Shown here: in pieces, positions 1 through 6,989 of the stretch
How the letters are laid out: each line of letters starts with the position of its first letter
How positions within the stretch are numbered: the first letter of the stretch is position 1
DNA from: Paenibacillus sp. FSL W8-0186
Lineage (GTDB): Bacteria > Bacillota > Bacilli > Paenibacillales > Paenibacillaceae
Length of the DNA stretch: 64,000 bases
Direction: 5' to 3'
Assembly: GCF_037969765.1 (NCBI RefSeq)
Contig: NZ_CP150207.1
Span: forward strand, 3,589,001-3,653,000
Position numbers and translations under genes: made by a program
The notes under the pieces: model-generated
Told to the model about the DNA's origin: nothing
Seen by the model: only the letters and a program-made list of their open reading frames with translations
Database searches by the model: none

Positions 1-1
1 G

Positions 2-115
2 TGCGGATTGCGCCTCGATCGCGATCACCCCCTTCTTCAAGATGGCGAGGGGCTGACCCATAAGATCGAACAAACCTTTGAGACGTTACTGCCGCTCTAC
101 AAAGGATCCTTCTGA
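2..115 (+). CDS. C-terminal end of a DUF1054 (YktB/UPF0637-like) protein, partial
   Basis: An open frame runs from the window edge for 37 codons to a TGA at 113-115. The visible tail contains [17 protein letters not shown] and ends in LLPLYKGSF, a pattern I associate with the C terminus of the DUF1054 (YktB) family, whose function is unknown. A strong hairpin terminator follows 5 nt after the stop, which supports a real gene end here. Only the tail is present, so the family call rests on recollection of a short segment and is tentative. Confidence 0.5.
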   Translation, partial: CGLRLDRDHPLLQDGEGLTHKIEQTFETLLPLYKGSF

Positions 116-120
116 AACGC

Positions 121-164
121 AAAAAAGCAGCCTTCCCCTTACGCTCGGGGAAGGCTGCTTTTTT
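121..164. terminator. Bidirectional rho-independent terminator
   Basis: An 18-nt perfect inverted repeat with A6 on the left and T6 on the right flanks an 8-nt loop. It can stop the plus-strand gene ending at 115 and the minus-strand MFS gene. The MFS stop codon (139-141) lies in the loop and its last codons form one arm. Confidence 0.9.
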
Positions 165-1407
165 GACGGGATATGATGATATGGACAAAGAACAGAATGC
201 CCATCACAATGGCGCTAGCCATAAACGGCGCTGAAGGGCCGAGCATGTCCCACATTTTGCCCGAGATGATCGGTCCTACGACCATCCCTGATCCCTGTAC
301 CGTGAGGAAGAGGCCCCACACGGTCCCCTTCTCCCCTTCGGGAAGCATATGGGAAATCATCGTATCCCATGTCGGCAAAATGCACGCATAACTGATCCCG
401 ATGAGGATGACGAGGATCCAGACGAGAGAAATGGAGCGAGTTACGGCAAACAGCCCGATCGCTACGGAAGAGAGCGCGAAGCCGATATGCAGAAACCATT
501 TTGTCCCGAAACGGTCCACCAGCCGGCCGATCGGAATTAGGCCGATTACAGTGATCCCCCCTCCGGTAACGAGCAGGGCGCTGAAGGCTTCCGGTGATAA
601 ATCAAGCTCCGTCCGCACATACAAGGTGATGACCGGGGTCAGCAGCCCAATCGCGAAGGTCTGCAGGAAAAGCGCCGGGAACAGTAACCGGCTGACATGG
701 AGATTCTCTTTAATATGGCGGATCGATTGGCGGACATTGTTGAGCACTCCCTTGACTCCGCCTTCCCAAAGAGAAGGCTCCTCCGATGGTTGTCCCGCCG
801 TACCCGGACTGCTCTTCATCTTGCTTTTTCCCGGCAGGAACAAAGACACGATGACCACGATTCCCATCAAAGCAAGCAGAACCCAGAAGACCGGCCGATA
901 CGAGCCGTCCACAAAAAAATTAATAATGACCGGGCCTAAGCCTGTCCCGCCCAAGCTGGAGATTTGAATGACGCCCATCGCGGTGCCGAAATTGTTGTTC
1001 TCGCGCGTAACGGCGGAAATGCCCATCAGAACGCATGGCCATAGCGGAGCGGTGCCGATGCCGATCAGCGCGCATCCGAGGACGATCATGCCCATTTTAT
1101 CCGCCATGGCGATAATCAGGACGGCAACAAACGTCAGCAAGAGCCCCAGCATCATCGTCAGCCTGAAACCGACCCGCTCAATGAACCAGCCGGCCGGGCT
1201 GCGAAACACGTTATCGCCAATATACTGAAGCGAGAAGGATAATCCGATTGCGAACGCGCTAAGATGCAGTACATCCCCCATGTACACAGGTAAAATTGAT
1301 ACGATTAATGCTCCCTTTACGAACTCCACCAGGAACATAATGATCCATAAGCTAATGAAAGTCGGAGTCAGCAGTTTCTTGCTTACGAGTTTGGTCGTTA
1401 TTTCCAC
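139..1407 (-). CDS. MFS transporter (12-TM major facilitator)
   Basis: A 422-residue integral membrane protein with about 12 hydrophobic segments in two six-helix halves, joined by a charged central loop (around residues 195-235, rich in K, S, P and E). Length and layout fit the major facilitator superfamily, drug or small-molecule exporters of the inner membrane; the substrate cannot be read from sequence. The start is a GTG at 1405-1407, preceded by AGGGAG at proper spacing. The last seven codons and the stop lie inside the terminator hairpin. It is divergent from speA, which could place a polyamine-related exporter next to a polyamine enzyme, but that is only a context guess. Confidence 0.85.
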   Translation of the reverse strand: MEITTKLVSKKLLTPTFISLWIIMFLVEFVKGALIVSILPVYMGDVLHLSAFAIGLSFSLQYIGDNVFRSPAGWFIERVGFRLTMMLGLLLTFVAVLIIAMADKMGMIVLGCALIGIGTAPLWPCVLMGISAVTRENNNFGTAMGVIQISSLGGTGLGPVIINFFVDGSYRPVFWVLLALMGIVVIVSLFLPGKSKMKSSPGTAGQPSEEPSLWEGGVKGVLNNVRQSIRHIKENLHVSRLLFPALFLQTFAIGLLTPVITLYVRTELDLSPEAFSALLVTGGGITVIGLIPIGRLVDRFGTKWFLHIGFALSSVAIGLFAVTRSISLVWILVILIGISYACILPTWDTMISHMLPEGEKGTVWGLFLTVQGSGMVVGPIISGKMWDMLGPSAPFMASAIVMGILFFVHIIISRQKSSLPRA

Positions 1408-1522
1408 AGTCGTTCTCCCTTATCTTCTCTTTATCATCGAAAAGTTATTTCTAGTTTATCCTTTTGGGACGGTAAGTTACACCCCGATTCGAGATTATCT
1501 GCATCTTGCGTCCAATCTTTAC

Positions 1523-1550
1523 TTGCAATCCATTCTCTTTTTGCTATACT
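1523..1550 (+). promoter_or_regulatory. Sigma-A-type promoter for speA
   Basis: TTGCAA (1523-1528), a 16-nt spacer and TATACT (1545-1550) sit about 37 nt upstream of the speA start. It lies in the divergent interval with the MFS gene. Assigned by consensus match only. Confidence 0.5.
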
Positions 1551-1586
1551 CAACTTTGTTTAAAAATTTTGCATGGAAAGGCAGGG

Positions 1587-3071
1587 ATGGCCTTCATGGA
1601 TCATCAAGTCACACCGCTGTTTACCGCGCTCAAGAAGCACGCGGCCGGCAATCCCGTTCAATTTCATATTCCCGGGCACAAAAAAGGGCTTGGTACCGAT
1701 AAAGAATTTCGAGAATTCATAGGTGATAATGCCCTCTCGATCGATTTGATCAACATTGCACCGCTCGATGATCTGCACCAGCCTACCGGCGTCATCGAAG
1801 AAGCACAGAAGCTGGCAGCGGACGCGTTCGGCGCCGATTACACGTATTTCTCCGTTCAGGGCACTAGCGGCGCGATTATGACGATGATCCTGTCCATTTG
1901 CTCCCCCGGCGATAAAATCATCGTACCGAGGAACGTGCACAAATCCGTCATGTCGGCCATTATTTTCGCTGGCGCCAAGCCGGTCTTCGTCTCCCCTGCA
2001 CAGGACGAGAACCTGGGGATCGATCACGGCATTACCACTTCTTCCGTAAGAAGGGCGCTGAAGCGCCATCCGGATGCCAAGGCGGTAGTGGTGATCAACC
2101 CGACCTATTTCGGGGTCTGCGCCAATTTGAAGGAAATCGTCGACCTTGCCCACAGCTTCAATGTCCCTGTGCTCGTGGACGAAGCGCACGGCGTGCACAT
2201 CCATTTCCATGAGGAGCTTCCGATGTCGGCGATGGAGGCCGGCGCCGATATGGCCGCGACAAGCGTGCATAAGCTGGGCGGATCGATGACACAGAGTTCC
2301 GTGCTGAATCTGAACGTAAAGAACGGATATGTCAACCCGCAGCGCGTTCAGACGATCATCAGCATGCTGACTACAACGTCGACTTCATATGTGCTGCTCG
2401 CTTCGCTGGACACGGCAAGAAGGAATCTTGCGCTTAACGGGCGGGAAATGATCCAGCGTGCACTGGACATGGCGCATCATGCCCGGCATGAAATCAATAA
2501 GATCGAAGGCTTGTACTGCTTCGGGCGGGAGATTCTCGGCAGCGAAGCTGCCTACGATCATGACCCGACCAAGCTGACGATTCACGTCCGCCATCTGGGG
2601 ATCACCGGCTATGAGACGGAGAACTGGCTAAGAGATAACTACAATATCGAGGTAGAGCTCAGCGACATGTACAACATTCTGTGCTTCATTACCCCGGGTG
2701 ATACGGAAGAAACCGTAGAAACGCTGCTCACAGCGCTGCGCGAATTGTCTAAAATGTATTATAAAGAAAATAATGCCAACGAGCTAATCGTAAAAATACC
2801 GGAAATTCCTCAGCTCTCGCTTATTCCGCGTGATGCATTCTATGCAGATACCGAGGTCGTTCCTTTTAAAGAATCGGCAGGCCGCATCATTGCCGAGTTC
2901 ATCTATGTGTACCCGCCGGGCATCCCGATTCTCCTCCCTGGAGAAGTCATATCCCAGGACAATATCGACTATATCGTTGATCATGTGGAGGTAGGGCTTC
3001 CCGTAAAGGGACCGGAGGACCGGTACATCAATCAGGTGAAGGTCATCGTCGAAGCCGACCCGATTTTCTGA
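1587..3071 (+). CDS. speA: Arginine decarboxylase (SpeA-type, PLP-dependent)
   Basis: A 494-residue cytoplasmic PLP enzyme of the Orn/Lys/Arg decarboxylase group, closely matching the Bacillus subtilis SpeA layout. It should convert arginine to agmatine, the first step to putrescine and spermidine. Visible marks are QFHIPGHKKG near the N terminus, SVQGTSGA, the PLP-aspartate region VDEAHGVHIHFH, and the lysine motif SVHKLGGSMTQSS. The C-terminal domain with TPRDAFYA and YPPGIPILLPGE is also typical. The start is chosen at ATG 1587 (MAFMDHQ); ATG 1596 is an alternative three codons later. The longer frame from 1506 is not homologous and overlaps the promoter. A hairpin terminator follows. Lysine or ornithine specificity is not excluded by sequence alone. 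Confidence 0.9.
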   Translation: MAFMDHQVTPLFTALKKHAAGNPVQFHIPGHKKGLGTDKEFREFIGDNALSIDLINIAPLDDLHQPTGVIEEAQKLAADAFGADYTYFSVQGTSGAIMTMILSICSPGDKIIVPRNVHKSVMSAIIFAGAKPVFVSPAQDENLGIDHGITTSSVRRALKRHPDAKAVVVINPTYFGVCANLKEIVDLAHSFNVPVLVDEAHGVHIHFHEELPMSAMEAGADMAATSVHKLGGSMTQSSVLNLNVKNGYVNPQRVQTIISMLTTTSTSYVLLASLDTARRNLALNGREMIQRALDMAHHARHEINKIEGLYCFGREILGSEAAYDHDPTKLTIHVRHLGITGYETENWLRDNYNIEVELSDMYNILCFITPGDTEETVETLLTALRELSKMYYKENNANELIVKIPEIPQLSLIPRDAFYADTEVVPFKESAGRIIAEFIYVYPPGIPILLPGEVISQDNIDYIVDHVEVGLPVKGPEDRYINQVKVIVEADPIF

Positions 3072-3106
3072 TGATTGCAACTTATTATCGAGGCGTGCAT
3101 ATCCAA

Positions 3107-3133
3107 AGAAGCTCCCCTAGGCGGGGAGCTTCT
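3107..3133. terminator. Terminator between convergent speA and DUF1292 genes
   Basis: An 11-bp perfect stem (AGAAGCTCCCC with its complement) and a 5-nt loop lie between two converging genes. The T tract is weak (TTCTCTTC), so termination strength is uncertain. Confidence 0.7.
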
Positions 3134-3168
3134 CTTCAGTTCAGGTCATGGATCTATAGACAAGCATG

Positions 3169-3486
3169 CTACACTTCATCTTGACCGGAGACCAGCTCGT
3201 TGTAGGCCGCCTCCACTTGACGCCATTCGTCCTCATCTTCAATGTTGTAAAGAACCATTTCCTCGTTCTCTTCTTCCAGACGAAGGATGATCCCGTCCGC
3301 TTCCGGATTGTTCCGCTCAAGCAATAGCGCATATACTTTCTCGGCTACGTCGAATGTTTCGACGAGAACCATTTCCACGTCGTTGCCTTCTTCGTCCGTC
3401 AGCGTGAGCACAAACTCCTCGTGCTCATGGTCATGATCGTGTCCGCAGCCGCACGCTTCGCCGTGTTCATGCTTGTGATCGCTCAT
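3169..3486 (-). CDS. DUF1292 family protein (YrzB-like)
   Basis: A 105-residue, highly acidic cytoplasmic protein. The body (FVLTLTDEEGNDVEMVLVE, then GIILRLEEENEEMVLYNIED) is the DUF1292 pattern found across Bacillales. The function of that family is not established. The N terminus carries a histidine-rich stretch (HKHEHGEACGCGHDHDHEHE) with two cysteines, which looks able to bind a metal and is longer than in minimal family members. In Bacillus the homologue is linked to yrrK and yrzL; here it stands alone, convergent with speA. Confidence 0.85.
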   Translation of the reverse strand: MSDHKHEHGEACGCGHDHDHEHEEFVLTLTDEEGNDVEMVLVETFDVAEKVYALLLERNNPEADGIILRLEEENEEMVLYNIEDEDEWRQVEAAYNELVSGQDEV

Positions 3487-3613
3487 TGAAATACCTCGCT
3501 TTGAATGTTTTGTTGGTTGGTTTGGATGAACCTGTCAGTTTCCTCTCGTATCGTATCATTTTTTTACGGGGCAGGTCAATTCAGTAACGAGGCTATTCCA
3601 GAGCAAAAGTGAA

Positions 3614-4177
3614 TTATTTCAGCACATTGATGCTTTTCTCCGACACGAGGACGAAATCGGAATTGCCGGCCGCCGGCTTCATGTAGAAACCGAGCGTATA
3701 TTTGCCCGCTGTTTTGAAATCATACGTATAATCGTCAGTGACGAAATAAAAGTTGCTGCCGGTATCTTTAACATCTTTGGTCTGAATCGTTCTGGAGGTG
3801 CCGTCCGGTGCCGTAATCGCAACTCTGACGGCGGATATTTCCGTTCTCAGATTGTCGATTTGCGAGAATACGCTGAACTTAAGCTTGCCGGTCTTCTCGA
3901 TATCGGAGAACACATCCTTGCCTTTAAATAAGAAAATATGCACGTTAGGCTTATAATAATTAACCTTTTTCGTCGCTTCGTCATATTCGACCAGTCCCTC
4001 GAGCTCCCGGACCGGGACATAAGTTTTGCCATCGATCACATAACCGCCATCTTCCACTTCACGGCCATCCATATACAGCTTTACTTTCTGAGTTGCTGAA
4101 TCTGCAAACAGCATGGATCCGCCCGCAAGGGAGAATGCCAACACTAGTACCGCTACTCTTCTCCAATTTAAGTTCAT
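3614..4177 (-). CDS. Secreted protein with copper-amine-oxidase-like stalk domain
   Basis: A 187-residue exported protein. It has a signal peptide (about residues 1-27, cleaving after a hydrophobic core ending in SMLFADSA). A short stalk-type domain follows (KLYMDGREV, then YVPVRELEGLVEYD), as in the family Pfam names copper amine oxidase N-terminal domain, which carries no oxidase activity. The C-terminal half is beta-rich, without a motif I recognise. The ATG at 4177 is preferred over the TTG one codon upstream because GGAGGG then sits 7 nt away. Likely a wall-associated or extracellular structural protein. Confidence 0.75.
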   Translation of the reverse strand: MNLNWRRVAVLVLAFSLAGGSMLFADSATQKVKLYMDGREVEDGGYVIDGKTYVPVRELEGLVEYDEATKKVNYYKPNVHIFLFKGKDVFSDIEKTGKLKFSVFSQIDNLRTEISAVRVAITAPDGTSRTIQTKDVKDTGSNFYFVTDDYTYDFKTAGKYTLGFYMKPAAGNSDFVLVSEKSINVLK

Positions 4178-4359
4178 CAATAGCCCTCCAATTGATTCAT
4201 GTTGATGTTAATGTATACTCCTGCAAACGGCCCAAGTTGCGGTGTTTTCTGCAAATCACTCTTATTTTTTGCGAGAATGCAAGAGCTCCTTTCTCTCATG
4301 AAAGAAATCGTGTAAATTAGAAATGTATGCCAAAGAACGTTATAAAGGAGGGAATCCAT

Positions 4360-5094
4360 TTGTCGCTTCGCCTTCAGATGCTTGGTACAGGCGGTGCTTT
4401 TGCCAAGCAATATTTCAATAACAACGGACTATTGTATGCAGACGACTATACGCTGCTGATCGATTGCGGAATTACGGCTCCGCTGGCGCTTCACCGGATC
4501 GGCAAGCCGATGGAGGCCATCGACGCCGTTCTGATCACCCATATTCATGGCGATCATGTCGGCGGATTGGAGGAATATGCTTTCCGTATGAAATACGGCC
4601 ATGGACGAAAGCCTGTGCTTTACGTTCCCGAGCCGCTGGCAGAGCCGCTATGGGAGAACACCCTGAAAGGCGGGCTGGGTCAGGACGGCATCGAAAAGCT
4701 GGAGGACGCCTTTCATGTCCATCTCCTTCGCGAGGGGCAAACCTCGGAGCTAGCGCCAGGCCTCACGCTTGAAATCATTCGCACCCCTCATATTCCTGGG
4801 AAGAACAGCTACTCTTTATACCTGAACAGTGAAATTTTTTACAGCGCGGATATGATCTTTCAGCCCGAACTGCTGAAGAAGCTCGTATATCGGCGCGGCT
4901 GCCGTAAAATTCTGCATGAAGTGCAGTTGACAGGACCGGGTCAGGTTCACACCACTTTGGCAGAGCTTCTGACCTTGCCTGCGGACATCCGGGCGAAAAT
5001 CTCGCTGATGCACTACGGCGATGAAATGGAGAGCTATATCGGCCAGACGCTCGAGATGGATTTCCTTCGCCAGCATGAAATCTATCAGTTATAG
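4360..5094 (+). CDS. MBL-fold metallohydrolase (RNase Z-like fold)
   Basis: A 244-residue metallo-beta-lactamase-fold enzyme. The zinc motif is THIHGDHVGG, preceded by LLIDCGITAP; further metal-ligand positions are in TPHIPGKNSYSLY, FYSADM and a late LMHYGD. The overall order resembles cytoplasmic phosphodiesterase or RNase Z-like hydrolases, but no substrate can be given. The start is a TTG at 4360 because AAAGGAGGG stands 7 nt upstream; the in-frame ATG at 4327 lies before that site and would make it coding. Flanked downstream by a terminator shared with the convergent DUF3892 gene. Confidence 0.8.
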   Translation: MSLRLQMLGTGGAFAKQYFNNNGLLYADDYTLLIDCGITAPLALHRIGKPMEAIDAVLITHIHGDHVGGLEEYAFRMKYGHGRKPVLYVPEPLAEPLWENTLKGGLGQDGIEKLEDAFHVHLLREGQTSELAPGLTLEIIRTPHIPGKNSYSLYLNSEIFYSADMIFQPELLKKLVYRRGCRKILHEVQLTGPGQVHTTLAELLTLPADIRAKISLMHYGDEMESYIGQTLEMDFLRQHEIYQL

Positions 5095-5116
5095 GGATAA
5101 CTTTTCGCGATACGAC

Positions 5117-5150
5117 AAAGCCGCCTTGGGAATCCTTCCCAGGGCGGCTT
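5117..5150. terminator. Bidirectional terminator between convergent genes
   Basis: A 14-bp stem (AAGCCGCCTTGGGA and its partner with one G-U pair) with a 4-6 nt loop lies between the MBL gene and the DUF3892 gene. Confidence 0.75.
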
Positions 5151-5161
5151 CTGTGCATCTT

Positions 5162-5401
5162 CTATTCGAATGTGGGCAGCGCGTCCAAATTGTTGGTTGG
5201 ATCTCCGTCCGCATCGCCGCGGATATACATCTCGCCGTCTTTTCCCTTAAAAATGTTCACTCCCGCAATGGCACCGGCATTTACCTCACTCAGCGCATCC
5301 TCATAGTTCAATATACGGCCACTGGAGGTTTTGAACCGGGTCAGGTTGCCGTCCCCGTTTCTTTGAACCGCGATAAAAGTCTCTCTGCTGTCTACAGCCA
5401 T
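5162..5401 (-). CDS. DUF3892 family protein
   Basis: A 79-residue soluble protein. The run FIAVQRNGDGNLTRFKTSSG and the end RGDADGDPTNNLDALPTF match the DUF3892 family, small proteins of unknown function common in Firmicutes. Composition is acidic with no signal or membrane segment. AGGAG lies 12 nt upstream of the ATG, rather long spacing. It stands alone between the MBL gene and the GNAT gene. Confidence 0.8.
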   Translation of the reverse strand: MAVDSRETFIAVQRNGDGNLTRFKTSSGRILNYEDALSEVNAGAIAGVNIFKGKDGEMYIRGDADGDPTNNLDALPTFE

Positions 5402-5490
5402 CCTTCATCACATCTCCTTAATCTACTGAGATTCCCAGCAGGGATGCCTATAGTGTTGCCTGCTTCGGCCATTTATATGAGGGGTGATGC

Positions 5491-5937
5491 TTATAACGGC
5501 TTTTCCATGCGTACATGCAATATGCCTGCGTCATAGAACGGTTCCGTGGAAATCGTCTCATAACCCAGCTTGGCGTAGAAGCCCTCGGCCTGGCATTGCG
5601 CATCAAGGACGGACTTCGTCAGTCCCAGCTCTCTGGCCCGCTCTTCCATGGCGAGCAGCAGTATTTTGCCTACGCCTTGCGAACGGAACGGCTTCCGAAC
5701 CGAAATCCGCTGCATTTTGGCGCTGTTATCTTTATAGTACGTAATTCTTCCCGTTGCCGCAGCCGTACCTTCCATTTCGATCAGCACATGAACGGCGTCC
5801 GGGCTGATCACATCATATTCATCGATTTCCAGATCGATCGGCACCTTCTGCTCCTCTACGAAAACTTCCTTGCGAATGTTTAGACATTTCTCCAATTGCT
5901 CTTCCGAATTAACGGCTATAATTACAGCAGCAGCCAT
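5491..5937 (-). CDS. GNAT family N-acetyltransferase (YjcF-like)
   Basis: A 148-residue acetyl-CoA-dependent acyltransferase. The N-terminal RKEVFVEEQKVP and the acetyl-CoA-binding RSQGVGKILLLAMEE, followed by GFYAKLGYETIS, are diagnostic of the GNAT fold and most like the YjcF/ElaA group. The acceptor is unknown. The ATG at 5937 (MAAAVIIAV) is chosen because GGGAGGGG precedes it by 5 nt; the frame extends five codons further upstream, but that start would lie ahead of the ribosome site. Confidence 0.85.
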   Translation of the reverse strand: MAAAVIIAVNSEEQLEKCLNIRKEVFVEEQKVPIDLEIDEYDVISPDAVHVLIEMEGTAAATGRITYYKDNSAKMQRISVRKPFRSQGVGKILLLAMEERARELGLTKSVLDAQCQAEGFYAKLGYETISTEPFYDAGILHVRMEKPL

Positions 5938-6264
5938 TGATACCCCTCCCATGTTGCTTCTTTACTATGCAAACTGCATCATTATACAAAAAAAAGCTTT
6001 TCGTGTATAGTTGTAAAGTAACTATTACGCTTCTATATAAGTTGAACAATTGAAATGAATGTAGGGCAAGTACGTAAAATGTTCCTACGATCGCTGTTGC
6101 TCCCAGATTTCTTAGATTGTATAGATTCATAAAAGGTAGAAATCCAGTCACAAAGGCGACCACTGACGTTTCTTCGGAATCATTTTTCTCCCTTGCCATG
6201 CATCCCATTCTTTAGTTCATCTTTATATATTATGAACATCTACCCCGGAAGGAGTCGCTACACC
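5938..6264. other. Non-coding interval, no gene supported
   Basis: AT-rich 327-nt stretch. It holds the upstream region of the GNAT gene on the left and the ribosome site of the 35-codon gene on the right. A 99-codon minus frame crosses it but has no ribosome site, no family resemblance, and overlaps the GNAT start. Confidence 0.5.
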
Positions 6265-6372
6265 ATGGTCACAATAACGATTATCGCTTCGGTGCTAGTA
6301 ACCGTTATACTTATCGTTCCCATGTTTTACACCATCAAAAAGGGGTATTCCCGGAAATGGGAGGATGACTGA
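6265..6372 (+). CDS. 35-residue single-pass membrane protein
   Basis: ATG at 6265, preceded by GGAAGGAG 10 nt upstream, opens a 35-codon frame ending TGA at 6370-6372. Residues 4-22 form one hydrophobic helix (about TIIASVLVTVILIVPMFY), followed by a short basic and aromatic tail, KKGYSRKWEDD. The tail recalls the small YtzI-type Bacillales proteins, but I do not claim membership. The topology is probably N-out, C-in by the positive-inside rule. It is convergent with the small lipoprotein gene, 12 nt away. Confidence 0.55.
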   Translation: MVTITIIASVLVTVILIVPMFYTIKKGYSRKWEDD

Positions 6373-6384
6373 GTTAAACCCTTC

Positions 6385-6651
6385 TCACGGGGGCGTGATG
6401 ACCTCTTTCGAGTAGACGTGCTCCCGTACGGATTTGCCGTATACCTTGTCGCGTACGGATTGGCCGAACCAGGAAGGAAGCTGCTGCTGCCGCTGCAACG
6501 TCTCTTTACTCGGCTCCAGTCCGCATCCGCTGCCCAGCAGCAGTAAGCTGGAGGCGCCGACGGCGAGAACGATTTTACAAATAACTCTACGGGGGAATTG
6601 TGCTGCTGTCGTTAGCTTGTTGTGCTGCACGTTGTTCATCCTTTCTGTCAT
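6385..6651 (-). CDS. Small putative lipoprotein
   Basis: An 88-residue product with a basic N region (RRVICK), a hydrophobic core and a lipobox LLGSGC, so it should be lipidated and anchored outside the membrane. The mature part is short, rich in K, E, Q and V, with an imperfect internal repeat (SVRDKVYGKSVREHVYSKEV). No family recognised. The start is uncertain: ATG at 6651 has only AAGGA two nt upstream, and ATG at 6639 (MNNVQHN) has GAAAGG directly adjacent; neither spacing is good. Confidence 0.55.
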   Translation of the reverse strand: MTERMNNVQHNKLTTAAQFPRRVICKIVLAVGASSLLLLGSGCGLEPSKETLQRQQQLPSWFGQSVRDKVYGKSVREHVYSKEVITPP

Positions 6652-6780
6652 GTTCCTTGGTGCTTTGATTTTGACTATGGCTTTGTGCCTGCTAACTTCA
6701 TTTTCGTCTGCATCCGCACCCTTTATACGCCAGAAAGGCGCCTATCTGTGAACTCTCTAATTATATTTTTAAAAAAAGGT

Positions 6781-6809
6781 TTGACAGAGTTCGCTTAACC
6801 TGGTATGAT
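6781..6809 (+). promoter_or_regulatory. Consensus promoter of tRNA-Val
   Basis: Perfect TTGACA (6781-6786), 17-nt spacer and TATGAT (6804-6809) end 26 nt before the tRNA. This is the strongest-looking promoter in the window. Confidence 0.85.
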
Positions 6810-6835
6810 ACTTCTTGTCTTCACTAATTGAATCT

Positions 6836-6908
6836 GATCTGTTAGCTCAGCTGGGAGAGCACCATCTTGACAGGGTGGGGGTCAGTGGTTCGAGCCCACT
6901 ACAGATCA
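6836..6908 (+). tRNA. tRNA-Val (anticodon GAC)
   Basis: A 73-nt cloverleaf: acceptor GATCTGT pairs with ACAGATC, the D arm is GCTC/GAGC, the anticodon stem CCATC/GGTGG encloses the loop TTGACAG, and the T arm is AGTGG/CCACT with TTCGAGC. Anticodon GAC reads GUC/GUU valine codons. CCA is not encoded. It forms its own transcription unit between a promoter and a terminator. Confidence 0.95.
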
Positions 6909-6913
6909 TACTT

Positions 6914-6946
6914 AAGAACCCTTACGACGTAAGGGTTCTTTTTTTA
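6914..6946 (+). terminator. Terminator of the tRNA-Val unit
   Basis: AAGAACCCTTAC and its complement form a 12-bp stem with a 3-nt loop, followed by T7-8. It begins 6 nt after the tRNA. Confidence 0.9.
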
Positions 6947-6989
6947 TTCTCTATTTCAAACCGGTGAAGAAAGTCCAAACCTATTCTAT

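Noticed and set aside
6114..6130. 17-nt string repeated exactly at 15891-15907
   Set aside because: AT-rich, one pair only, no homology in the flanks and different neighbours, so chance is a fair explanation.
5909..6208. 99-codon minus-strand frame upstream of the GNAT gene
   Set aside because: No ribosome site, odd composition, and it overlaps the well-supported GNAT start in another frame.
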